Positions 1 to 7,602 of a stretch of 36,301 nucleotides of DNA are shown here, piece after piece. The stretch comes from Ignavibacteria bacterium (lineage in GTDB: Bacteria; Bacteroidota; Ignavibacteria; Kapaibacteriales; Kapaibacteriaceae): the NCBI GenBank assembly GCA_947459875.1, contig CANHFG010000015.1, forward strand, positions 1-36,301, given 5' to 3'. The notes beneath the pieces were generated by a model. It made no database searches. It saw only the letters and a program-made list of their open reading frames with translations, and had not been told where the DNA came from. Both the position numbers and the translations under genes were made by a program. Every line of letters starts with the position of its first letter. Within the stretch, counting starts at the first letter, position 1.

Positions 1-2
1 CA

Positions 3-80
3 CTTGCTCCGGGAGCCTACGTCCTTGTTGCGCGTGGTCCGGCAGTGTGCGGCACAGTGCCGCTTGTCATCAGCCGCTGA
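3..80 (+). CDS. C-terminal end of a T9SS-sorted secreted protein (partial)
   Basis: The first 80 bases carry an open frame from position 3 to a TGA at 78-80. Its 25 residues begin LAPGAYVLVARG and end VPLVISR. The pattern of a proline-glycine turn followed by Y-x-V-x-V and a short final beta strand matches the end of Por/T9SS C-terminal sorting domains (TIGR04183-like), where the last strands read roughly PxGxYxVxxxxxGxxxxxxxxV. The rest of the gene lies left of the window, so its function cannot be told. It converges with the next minus-strand gene, with only 8 bases between the two stop codons and no visible terminator hairpin. The frame and stop are seen directly; the sorting-domain call is by resemblance. 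Confidence 0.6.
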   Translation, partial: LAPGAYVLVARGPAVCGTVPLVISR

Positions 81-88
81 ACAGGCCG

Positions 89-2038
89 CTAAAGCCGGAT
101 ACTGATGGTACGTGTGCCTTGGATGGTATGCGCTGCGATGAGGTATGTGCCAGGGGGCCATGCAGCCCCGTCGAAGATCATTGAACAGCTGTTCGACGCA
201 TTCGGCCACGACGTCCATGCGATAACGTGCTCGGCAAGAACGTTTCCCAGCACATCGTACACGCGGATGATTCCCTGCGCTGATGTGGCACTTTCGAGCT
301 CAATTGCAACCTGACGTGTCGGGCTGGTATGGCTCTTCATTCGAAACGGTGCACTGACGACAACCTGGCGTCGAGAGCGACCACAGACATCCACGGCAAT
401 GAGGGTTGTGTCTTCATCGAGCTCGCATAGAGTTGCGCCGAGCGTGGATCTGATGGTCGATTCGGTGATTGCCTGAATGGTTGTATCCATTGAGAGCACG
501 CAGAGAAACGGAATGGTAAGTGACGATCGGCTGGGTGCCTGCACGTCAAACGTTATGGTTCCATTACCGGTGCTGGTCATCAGTGAAGACAGACCCACGA
601 GCTGCATGCCACTGCTCAAGGGACCAACACCTGCTCCGGCCAATCGCACGGTGTGCGATATCAGACACTCACAAAGCGAAGACGTGTCGCGTGCTGTTAT
701 GGCAATGCTCAGCGTATCGCCCACGCTGGCAGACCCCGGAACCCTGATGTTGTGGGCAACAACGTCATTACATATCGGTGTGATCAGACCTGGGTCTCCT
801 TGGCGCGCACCGTTGCGATCGTTGGGCTGATTGGTGATCGTTCCAGCCGCTCCTCCGTCGACGCGTATGCGTAGGTTTCGACTGTCCTGCAGCAGTGCGG
901 GAAGCGCCAGGAAGCGACCGCCCCCACCGCCCCCTCCCGGTCCGTGACCTGCCACGGCTGTACCGCCACGGCCGCCGCTAACGTCGACGAGTATTCGGCA
1001 CGATGTGCTGCAGGCTTCGATGCAAACGCTTCCACCACCTCCGCCACCTCCTGCACCGTCATTTCCTGCAGCCGTGTTTACGTCACGTCCGCGAGCGCTG
1101 ATTCGCACAGAATCGCCGATGATTCTTGGCGCACGCAAGATGATGATGCCACCGCCGGCAGCTCCATCGGTGGCGACGGAGTTGTTCTGATGTCCGCCCC
1201 CACCTCCGGAACCCGCGATCAATCGCTGCTGCTCTGGGTCAAACATCCGAAGTCCACCAACACCATACATTCCGATCGGGTCGCTACACCTATACTGGTC
1301 GCCCCCTCGCCCACCACGTCCAGCATTGCCACCGCCGCCGCCACCGGCGTTGTGGGCATCACCACCACCACCGCCGGATGCCCAAGGGCGGTGACCCGAT
1401 GCACAGGCGGGATCCTGACGAAGCGGTGACAGTCCTTTGCCGCCGGTTCGACCGCTAAGGGGCGGATCACAAGCCTGCACTACGCCACATGAGCCGCCAT
1501 TGGCCGAACGTGCTCCGCCGGAGTATCCCAGACCCGACAGATCAATCGTACCAGTGAGCTGCATGGTGTGGCGTGCCTCGAGGATGATCACACCGCCCGA
1601 AGCCCCGTTCCATGGGCGCGTTGTGAGGAATGAATCGACGATTATCGTGTCGGCCACCAACGGCGTTATGAGCTGGTATGTGTTGGTGAGAAACTGCGCG
1701 TCCAGATCCTTGGATTCGATCACCGTCAGCATGCTGTCGGAGCGAAGGATCGTGATCGGAAGCAGTCTGCCGACGTCGCCCGATATCGTCACACTTGTCG
1801 TGTCATCATCGACAGGAAAGGTCGACGTCATGCAGAGCAGGAACGCTTTCACCACCCGAGCTGATAGAGCCGGAGTCACACGAAGAGAGTCGACCGGTAA
1901 TTCGCGATCGAGAATCTTTACATCCCGACATTGATCGATCGTATCCCGAAGCCTGATGCTCGTTGTCTGAGCATGCATACACACGGCCGCGGCGATCAGT
2001 GTCGCGAGTATTGCCATGGTATGCACGATCCTGATCAT
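89..2038 (-). CDS. Glycine-rich secreted protein with T9SS sorting domain
   Basis: A 649-residue protein of unknown specific function. It begins with a signal peptide (hydrophobic stretch around residues 8-24, ending near MHAQ). The central part, roughly residues 145-390, is extremely glycine-rich, with runs of four to eight glycines separated by short beta-like segments. The C-terminal ~80 residues contain IRVYDVLGNVLAEHV, then PPGTYLIA and a final ISIRL, which fit a T9SS C-terminal sorting domain. The protein is therefore expected to cross the outer membrane and be anchored or released at the surface. The start codon overlaps the stop of the upstream glycosyltransferase by 4 bases, suggesting translational coupling. 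The glycine runs also produce long spurious frames on the opposite strand. Resembles secreted Gly-rich proteins common in Bacteroidota relatives; adhesive or structural role is only a guess. Confidence 0.85.
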   Translation of the reverse strand: MIRIVHTMAILATLIAAAVCMHAQTTSIRLRDTIDQCRDVKILDRELPVDSLRVTPALSARVVKAFLLCMTSTFPVDDDTTSVTISGDVGRLLPITILRSDSMLTVIESKDLDAQFLTNTYQLITPLVADTIIVDSFLTTRPWNGASGGVIILEARHTMQLTGTIDLSGLGYSGGARSANGGSCGVVQACDPPLSGRTGGKGLSPLRQDPACASGHRPWASGGGGGDAHNAGGGGGGNAGRGGRGGDQYRCSDPIGMYGVGGLRMFDPEQQRLIAGSGGGGGHQNNSVATDGAAGGGIIILRAPRIIGDSVRISARGRDVNTAAGNDGAGGGGGGGSVCIEACSTSCRILVDVSGGRGGTAVAGHGPGGGGGGGRFLALPALLQDSRNLRIRVDGGAAGTITNQPNDRNGARQGDPGLITPICNDVVAHNIRVPGSASVGDTLSIAITARDTSSLCECLISHTVRLAGAGVGPLSSGMQLVGLSSLMTSTGNGTITFDVQAPSRSSLTIPFLCVLSMDTTIQAITESTIRSTLGATLCELDEDTTLIAVDVCGRSRRQVVVSAPFRMKSHTSPTRQVAIELESATSAQGIIRVYDVLGNVLAEHVIAWTSWPNASNSCSMIFDGAAWPPGTYLIAAHTIQGTRTISIRL

Positions 2039-3171
2039 AGCGTACCGCGGATGATCTCAGCGATCGATCGTGCCACAGCGCTCCATGAGTGCCGCTGCCT
2101 CAGGTCCGGGGCGCGCAGTAGGGTTTCGCGCGCAATGTGCTCATTGCCGAGAACTCGCAGGAGCGCTTCGGCAAACTCGTTGGGCTCGTCGCTTGCGACC
2201 AGTTCGCCGGTCTGACCCGGTTCGATCATCTCCGGCATGGCAAAGTCATTGCGTCCGATCACCGGAACAGCGGCCGCCAGGGCTTCCAGAACAGCTATAC
2301 CATAGGCCTCGAATCTCGACGGCAGGGCCACAACATCGGCATCGCGGAGTTCGCGTTGCAGATGTTCCAGCGATGCATCACCGAGGAATGTGATCCACGA
2401 GGCAGGGGGCTCCTTCAGCGGCCATGAGGCAGGTCCTGCGATGACGAGGCGGATGTCCTGACCGCTGAGGTGGCGGGCATGGTGCACACCCTCAACGACC
2501 AGGTCGCCCCCTTTGCGATGAAAATGACGTCCGATAAAGACCACCGTCCGAAGGGGCTTTTCGAGTCGACGTGTCACGTCGTCCTGCGTTGGCAGCTGGC
2601 TTGCAACATTGATGCCTGCGCCGACCACATGGACGCGATCTGCGGAAACATCTCCGGTGGCGATCACATGCCGGGCGTTCCAGTGACTCATCGTCAGCAC
2701 GCCCTGCAGCGAGCGGTAGGTGGCACGTTCGATCTCGGTGCGACGTCGCAGCAGGTCCATTGACGGTACGTCGCGCACATCGGCCATCACGCCATGCTGC
2801 TCATAATACTCGATGAACTGTCCAACGCTCTGGTCCTGATACACAAACTGCGGACGGCTGATCGGACCGTTCTCTCCGATCGTGATGACGGCATCACATG
2901 GCTGAGCGGATGCAACGGCGCGCTGCAGAGCTCGGTGACGCATCCGGTACATCGCCGGCGTCCATGATGCAACACTGAGCAGTCCGGTCCGGTGCGGCCT
3001 TGCGTACCAGAGCTTGACGAGCGTTTCTGCCGCACGCGGCAGCTCAATGGGAACATCCACCATCGACAGGCCACTGGTCGCCGCAAGGGCCTCAAGCAGG
3101 TGATAGGGCGTGTGGGACCACGTCCGCTTTCTATCGCGGCGATCCCATTGACACGCAAACCCTAGACGCAC
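2035..3171 (-). CDS. Glycosyltransferase family 4 (GT-B fold)
   Basis: A 378-residue GT4-type retaining glycosyltransferase that would transfer a sugar from an activated donor to a glycan or lipid acceptor on the cytoplasmic side of the membrane. The C-terminal half has the family signatures: VVFIGRHFHRKGGD near residue 210, LVIAGPASW near 242, ITFLGD near 260, and the E-x7-E donor-binding motif FEAYGIAVLE with glutamates at about 288 and 296. The start is GTG at 3171, with GGGGAG about ten bases upstream on the minus strand. The gene overlaps the downstream secreted-protein gene by 4 bases and is divergent from the lipid kinase at 3243. Donor and acceptor cannot be told from sequence; the T9SS-cargo neighbour makes a role in surface glycan synthesis possible but unproven. 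Confidence 0.88.
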   Translation of the reverse strand: MRLGFACQWDRRDRKRTWSHTPYHLLEALAATSGLSMVDVPIELPRAAETLVKLWYARPHRTGLLSVASWTPAMYRMRHRALQRAVASAQPCDAVITIGENGPISRPQFVYQDQSVGQFIEYYEQHGVMADVRDVPSMDLLRRRTEIERATYRSLQGVLTMSHWNARHVIATGDVSADRVHVVGAGINVASQLPTQDDVTRRLEKPLRTVVFIGRHFHRKGGDLVVEGVHHARHLSGQDIRLVIAGPASWPLKEPPASWITFLGDASLEHLQRELRDADVVALPSRFEAYGIAVLEALAAAVPVIGRNDFAMPEMIEPGQTGELVASDEPNEFAEALLRVLGNEHIARETLLRAPDLRQRHSWSAVARSIAEIIRGTL

Positions 3172-3242
3172 GCCTGCACTCCCCGAACGTTGGACGTTGC
3201 GGCAAAGCTACGTAGCCATGTTGCTTTCGTAGTTTCTGTGCT

Positions 3243-4124
3243 GTGAGCTCGCACATCATAGCCCTGCATCGACGAAGCGGATGTTCCGTTCTGGCGCGCG
3301 CGTCAGAGCTTCTCGGCGTTTCTCCGATGCTGACGCAATACCCACGTCATGCCGAGGAGCTTGCAGCAGGGCTCCCTGCCGATGCCTCATTGCTGGTTGT
3401 GACAGGGGGCGATGGAACCCTCAGCGAAGTCGTCAACGGGCTCATGCAGCGTCCGCCTGCGCAGCGTCCGCCCGTGCTTCTGATTCCCGGTGGCAGCGGA
3501 AATGATGTTGCCCGCATGATCGGCATCCGTCGCAGCATCCCGGATGTGGAACGCCGACTTGCCGAGCCACGCATAGCGACCTGGGACGTGATCAAGGCGG
3601 AGCTGACCAGCCCCCTTCAGGAAGCGACAACCCGCTACTGCATCAACGTGATGAGTGCCGGTATCACGGCGGAGGTCTCCCAGCTGTTCAATCGTTCGAT
3701 GCGCAGGCTCCCGCCGGACATCGGCTACACCCTGGCGGCACTTGTCTCGTTCGCCCGATATCGGGCCGGCCGGGTCGATCTTGATGCTGATAGTATGACG
3801 ACCTCCGGGGAGATGCTTCTGGTGGCAATGGCCAACAGCCGGTGGTTCGGCTCGGGCATCGGCATAGCACCGGATGCTGTGCCGGATGACGGCAAACTGA
3901 ACCTGACCATTGCAGCCGGGGTAAGCCCCCTGCAGTTCATCGGCATGATCCCCCGGCTACGTCGGGCCCGTCACGTCGGCCATCCGGGTATCACATACGA
4001 AAGCGCTACGGAGTGCCGTATTGGTGCTGAAAAGCCCATTTCCGTGGAAATCGACGGGGAATTCAGTGGTTTTACGCCCCTACGGGTGACGGTTATCCCC
4101 CAAGCTGTCCGATTAGTAACATGA
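3243..4124 (+). CDS. Diacylglycerol kinase family lipid kinase (YegS/BmrU-like)
   Basis: A 293-residue member of the diacylglycerol/sphingosine kinase catalytic family, expected to phosphorylate a lipid such as diacylglycerol using ATP. Signatures are VVTGGDGTLSEVVNG (residues ~52-66, the nucleotide-binding GGDGT motif) and PGGSGNDVAR (82-91). The C-terminal beta domain ends with the usual SVEIDGEFSGFTPLRVTVIP-type segment. The first in-frame start is GTG at 3243; an in-frame TAG at 3213 blocks extension and the ATG at 3218 is out of frame. This makes the N-terminus short: the usual hydrophobic strand with an N-P-x-[AS]-G motif is replaced by HIIALHRRSG. It is divergent from the glycosyltransferase (71-bp spacer) and followed 103 bp later by the desaturase, so both may act on membrane lipids. 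Confidence 0.87.
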   Translation: MSSHIIALHRRSGCSVLARASELLGVSPMLTQYPRHAEELAAGLPADASLLVVTGGDGTLSEVVNGLMQRPPAQRPPVLLIPGGSGNDVARMIGIRRSIPDVERRLAEPRIATWDVIKAELTSPLQEATTRYCINVMSAGITAEVSQLFNRSMRRLPPDIGYTLAALVSFARYRAGRVDLDADSMTTSGEMLLVAMANSRWFGSGIGIAPDAVPDDGKLNLTIAAGVSPLQFIGMIPRLRRARHVGHPGITYESATECRIGAEKPISVEIDGEFSGFTPLRVTVIPQAVRLVT

Positions 4125-4227
4125 CGTACAATGTCGTAGGCATCCCTGGGCTTCGTATTTTTCGCGGCATTTTTGCGGCCGGGGATATGAACTCCTCGGT
4201 CATGTTCGACGAAATCAAGGGACTTTC
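4125..4227. other. Spacer before desaturase
   Basis: This 103-bp spacer separates the lipid kinase stop from the desaturase start. It contains two T5 runs around 4157-4173 without a preceding strong GC stem, so no confident terminator. AAGGG at 4218-4222 is a Shine-Dalgarno-like site 5 bases before the desaturase ATG. A promoter is likely here but no clear box pair is visible. Confidence 0.4.
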
Positions 4228-5298
4228 ATGGGTGTCGCAAAATTTGCGCGACCGCACGGCACATTTTCGGCCGTATTGAAGCAACGCGTACAAGAGTACT
4301 TCCAGAAGCACAACGTCAGGCAGACTGGCGACTGGCGTCTGTACCTTAAGACGACGATTCTCGTCTGCGCAGGCATCGTGTTCTACTGCGGCTGGGTGGT
4401 ATTAGACCTGCCATTGTGGGCATCGGTGCTGTCGGCTGTCCTGCTGGGCGTGAACCATGCTCTTATCGGCTTTAACATCATGCATGATGGAGCTCACGGC
4501 AGTTTTTCGCGCAGCCGCTGGCTGAATGACCTGATGGGGTACAGTCTGAACGTCGTCGGCGGCAATACCTACTTCTGGAAGCTCAAGCACAACGTTGCCC
4601 ACCACACCTTCCCGAACGTTGAGGGTCAGGACGAAGACATCGACGTGTGGCCATTCATCCGTTCCAGTGCACACCAGAAGCGGCTGTGGTTCCATCGGTA
4701 CCAGCATGTGTACGGACTGCTCCTGTACTGCGTCACATATCTGCAGTGGGTGTTCTGGGCCGACACGCGCAAGTACTTTGACCGTACCATCGGCGGTTTG
4801 GAGATCACCACGCTTACGCTGCGTGAGCATGTGATCTTCTGGGTCTCGAAGGCCTTCTATATCGGTGTGTTCGTTGTTGCGCCGATGCTTGTGCTTGGTT
4901 GGGGACTTGGCCTTGCAACCTACCTTCTGTCTGCTGCCGCCACCGGCGTTCTTATCGCCGTGGTGTTTCAGCTTGCCCACGTGAACGAGCAGACGCACTT
5001 CATGGAAACAGATCCGGAGACCAATAAGGTCGACGGTGAGTTCATCGTCCACCAGTTCATCACAACAGCCAACTTCTCAACCCGGAGCAAGCTGGTCTCG
5101 TGGTTCCTGGGCGGTCTGAACTTCCAGGTAGAACACCACATTTTCCCAAAGATCAGCCATGTTCACTATCCGGCTATCAAGGGAATTGTTGAATCAACCT
5201 GTCGTGAGTTTAACGTCCCGTACCTCGAGTATCCTACTCTGCGGGAAGCACTTACGTCGCATCTGCGGTACCTTCGCCTTGTAGGAAGTCAGGCGTAA
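4228..5298 (+). CDS. Membrane fatty acid desaturase (acyl-CoA/acyl-lipid type)
   Basis: A 356-residue integral membrane di-iron desaturase that introduces a cis double bond into an acyl chain, using O2 and electrons from a ferredoxin- or cytochrome-type donor. The three histidine boxes are intact: HDGAH (residues 86-90), HNVAHH (121-126) and QVEHH (300-304), with an additional HVNEQTH segment near 251-257. Hydrophobic segments lie near residues 40-60, 65-85, 160-180, 208-228 and 230-252. The closest named group is the linoleoyl-CoA/delta-6-like desaturases common in Bacteroidota; regiospecificity cannot be inferred. No fused cytochrome b5 domain is present. ATG at 4228 has AAGGG upstream. The adjacent lipid kinase suggests a small membrane-lipid locus, although the two need not be co-transcribed. 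Confidence 0.92.
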   Translation: MGVAKFARPHGTFSAVLKQRVQEYFQKHNVRQTGDWRLYLKTTILVCAGIVFYCGWVVLDLPLWASVLSAVLLGVNHALIGFNIMHDGAHGSFSRSRWLNDLMGYSLNVVGGNTYFWKLKHNVAHHTFPNVEGQDEDIDVWPFIRSSAHQKRLWFHRYQHVYGLLLYCVTYLQWVFWADTRKYFDRTIGGLEITTLTLREHVIFWVSKAFYIGVFVVAPMLVLGWGLGLATYLLSAAATGVLIAVVFQLAHVNEQTHFMETDPETNKVDGEFIVHQFITTANFSTRSKLVSWFLGGLNFQVEHHIFPKISHVHYPAIKGIVESTCREFNVPYLEYPTLREALTSHLRYLRLVGSQA

Positions 5299-5307
5299 CG
5301 CAATCCT

Positions 5308-5328
5308 TATTTGGACAAAGTCCAAATA
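5308..5328. promoter_or_regulatory. Perfect palindrome, candidate operator of the uptake operon
   Basis: The sequence TATTTGGAC, a three-base AAA spacer, then GTCCAAATA forms a perfect 9-3-9 inverted repeat centred at 5318, 52 bp before the first start codon of the DUF4856-imelysin-HTTM-TonB operon. It is A/T-rich at its ends and is not followed by a T run, which argues against a terminator. TTGGAC at 5311-5316 could double as a -35 element with a weak -10 (TAATTT, 5334-5339) 17 bp downstream, so a bound protein would block the promoter. Size and symmetry fit dimeric metal-dependent regulators (DtxR, Fur or Rrf2 type), but the sequence is not one of their well-known consensus boxes that I can name. 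Symmetry is observed; the regulator is inference. Confidence 0.6.
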
Positions 5329-5368
5329 CAAACTAATTTCGGACTGAATTGGTCGTATATCACACCAT

Positions 5369-5373
5369 GAAGG
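5369..5373 (+). promoter_or_regulatory. Ribosome binding site of DUF4856 gene
   Basis: GAAGG at 5369-5373 lies seven bases before the ATG at 5381 and supports that start. An earlier ATG at 5367 is in another frame. Confidence 0.5.
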
Positions 5374-5380
5374 TTCGAAC

Positions 5381-6496
5381 ATGTGCCGAAACACGTCTCA
5401 AGCACCACTGGTGCTGTTGTTGCTCGTTGCTGTTGTAGCGTTCACAGCGTGTACGAGCGATACCACAGATCCGGGACCGGTAACGCCGGCCACCTACGAC
5501 TCGACCGGCTTCGGGTCGGCTACGCAGGCAGAGTTTGAGATCCGCTCGAACATGGCCTCGCTGGTCGCACTGATGAAGACCGCCCGCCAACCTGGCGTAC
5601 GCCTATCTCAGAGCGAGATCGCATCCCGCCTGGCCCACTTGTCTGGTTTCATCCCGCAGAGTTTCACCGAGAAGCTCGCAACGTATTCCGCCGAGCTTGC
5701 CGATGCCAGTGGTGGCACGCTCAACTGGCTGACACGTCCGGGCATGAATGCCAATGGCGGCACCTACGGTGGGTACCTCTTTAGCGAGCATGGACTCGAG
5801 ATGGAGCAGATGATCGACAAGGGGCTCTACGGCGCGATGTTCTACACGCACGCTCGCAGCCTTGTTGCATCGGCCGTGACAAAAGAAAATGTCCATCGCA
5901 TGCTGGCGCTGTTTGGTGCGAACCCGGACTTTCCAAATACGGATCGTGCTCAAGTTCGTCCTGATGTTTTTGCGGCTGCCTACTGTGCGCGCCGTGATCA
6001 GAACGATGGAAAGGGGATGTATTCACAGATCCGTCGTGAGTTCATCCGAGCACAGACGGTCATTAGTGAGAGCAAATCCGCAGAGGCACGTTTGGCCGTC
6101 GAGGCAGCATTCCGCCTTTGGGAACGGGCCATCATGGCCACCGTGATCAACTACACCTATACGGTGGTGACCGAACTGAGTGCAACCAATCCGTCCGACT
6201 CCTCGCGCGGTCTGGCCATGCATGCCTACGGCGAGTGTATTGGATTCCTCACGGGCTGGCGCTTTGTGAACGCTGCAGATCGCACCATTACCACGGCCCA
6301 GATCGATGAACTGCTGAGCCTCCTGAAGGCACCGTTGAACGGTCCATGGACGTGTTACGACATATGGCAGCAGCCGCAGGTAAACCTGACGCGGGTTGTC
6401 AATGCCCGAGAAACGCTCCAGTCCATCTACAGTTTCAGCGATGAGGAGATGATCTCCTTCAAGAGCAACTGGGTGAACGTGCAGGGACGACGCTGA
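5381..6496 (+). CDS. DUF4856-family lipoprotein
   Basis: A 371-residue predicted lipoprotein (signal peptide with lipobox ending FTAC, Cys near residue 24). The body resembles the DUF4856 family of Bacteroidota: SATQAEFEIRSNMASLVALMK near the N-terminus, GLEMEQMIDKGLYGAMFY in the middle, LFGANPDFP, then LWERAIMATVINYTYTVV and a terminal YSFSDEEM segment. The family is largely helical and its biochemical function is unknown to me; members typically sit beside imelysin genes and TonB receptors, as here, which suggests a surface or periplasmic component of metal uptake. The stop and the next start overlap as TGATG, so the imelysin gene is translationally coupled. First gene of the operon, directly downstream of the palindrome. 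The family assignment is by eye and moderately divergent. Confidence 0.78.
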   Translation: MCRNTSQAPLVLLLLVAVVAFTACTSDTTDPGPVTPATYDSTGFGSATQAEFEIRSNMASLVALMKTARQPGVRLSQSEIASRLAHLSGFIPQSFTEKLATYSAELADASGGTLNWLTRPGMNANGGTYGGYLFSEHGLEMEQMIDKGLYGAMFYTHARSLVASAVTKENVHRMLALFGANPDFPNTDRAQVRPDVFAAAYCARRDQNDGKGMYSQIRREFIRAQTVISESKSAEARLAVEAAFRLWERAIMATVINYTYTVVTELSATNPSDSSRGLAMHAYGECIGFLTGWRFVNAADRTITTAQIDELLSLLKAPLNGPWTCYDIWQQPQVNLTRVVNARETLQSIYSFSDEEMISFKSNWVNVQGRR

Positions 6497-7599
6497 TGAT
6501 ACGCGCACATTTCGTTCTCGGAGTCGTGATCGTTCTGATGACCTCCTCCTGCGCGGATAACAGCGCTCCGGTCGATAGCAACTTCGACCGCGCAGGCATG
6601 CTCACGGCGGTTGCTGACAGGATCATCATCCCGTCGTACGACTCGGCCAGCGCTGCGGCTGCTCATCTTGCAACGAAGTGTCAAGGGGCTCTCAGCGACC
6701 AGACACTCGACGCCACTGAGCTGGTCGAACTTCGCGAGGCCGCAGGTGCACTGATGCGTCGCACGCAGCAGATCGCATCATTCAACTTCGGACCAGCCGA
6801 AGGAGACTTTGGCACGCTGATGCAGGAGATCGGAACGTTCCCCTGCGACACGGCGGGCGTTGCGTCGCGCATCGCTTCGGCCGATACCTTGTTGACGGAT
6901 TTTCGCCGAGACACTCGCGGTCTTGCCGCGCTTGACTACTTGCTCTGGGGCAGCGAGTCGGATCTGCAGATCACGGCACTCTTTAGCGGCACGCAGGGAA
7001 CGGGTCGACGCGCCTATCTGAGGGCAGTTGCGATCCGTTTGCGTGCTGAGCTCGAATACGTAAACACGCAGTGGCGGTCGACGTATCGCTCGACCTTTAT
7101 CAGTCGCAGCGGAACTGATGCCGGAAGCTCCGTGTCGCTTCTGTTCAACGAGCTCAACAAGAGCTTTGAACTCCTGAAGAATTTCAAGCTTGGATTGCCC
7201 CTTGGCCTGCGTGCGGGACAGACCTCCACGGAGCCGACCAAGATCGAGGCGTACTACAGCGGACTGGCATATGAACTTGTCGGTCTGCACTTCCGCTCGA
7301 TCAAAGAGATCTGGTCGGGCCGGCTCTCTGACGGTACGGTCATCCCTTCCTTCCGTGATTATCTGTTGGCAGTGGTCAACGGTCCACGTCTGGTAGAGGA
7401 TACCGAAGCACAACTGGCGCGGATCGATGCTGCCTACGCAACGGTGAGTCAGAACAACATGGGTGAGCTCATCCGCACTAACCCGCAGGCACTTGTAGCA
7501 TTGCATACCGAGATGCAGAAGCTGACACGCTTCATCAAGAGTGAGATGTCGTCTCTGCTCGGCATCTCCATCACCTACAGCAGCGGCGACGGTGATTAA
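6496..7599 (+). CDS. Imelysin-like lipoprotein (IrpA/M75-like) with altered motif
   Basis: A 367-residue predicted lipoprotein; lipobox TSSC puts the lipidated Cys at residue 19. The fold family is imelysin, a helical periplasmic or surface protein group linked to iron uptake and once called peptidase M75. The usual GxHxxE motif aligns with GLAALD (residues 142-147) in RGLAALDYLLWG, so the histidine is alanine and the glutamate aspartate. A canonical metal site of that type is therefore absent, as in a subset of Bacteroidota imelysins. Helical segments later include AYYSGLAYELVGLHFRSIKE. It overlaps the DUF4856 gene by one base and is followed three bases later by the HTTM gene. A role as metal- or carrier-binding accessory protein of the TonB receptor is inferred from gene order; peptidase activity is unlikely. 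Confidence 0.82.
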   Translation: MIRAHFVLGVVIVLMTSSCADNSAPVDSNFDRAGMLTAVADRIIIPSYDSASAAAAHLATKCQGALSDQTLDATELVELREAAGALMRRTQQIASFNFGPAEGDFGTLMQEIGTFPCDTAGVASRIASADTLLTDFRRDTRGLAALDYLLWGSESDLQITALFSGTQGTGRRAYLRAVAIRLRAELEYVNTQWRSTYRSTFISRSGTDAGSSVSLLFNELNKSFELLKNFKLGLPLGLRAGQTSTEPTKIEAYYSGLAYELVGLHFRSIKEIWSGRLSDGTVIPSFRDYLLAVVNGPRLVEDTEAQLARIDAAYATVSQNNMGELIRTNPQALVALHTEMQKLTRFIKSEMSSLLGISITYSSGDGD

Positions 7600-7602
7600 T
7601 CG

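Noticed and set aside
944-1429. Long plus-strand open frame opposite the glycine-rich gene
   Set aside because: It is the antisense of Gly-rich codons (GGN read as NCC) and gives a Thr/Ala/Pro-rich low-complexity peptide with no start signal.
5308-5328. Rho-independent terminator of the desaturase gene
   Set aside because: The stem is A/T-rich at its base and no T run follows; position before an operon fits an operator better.
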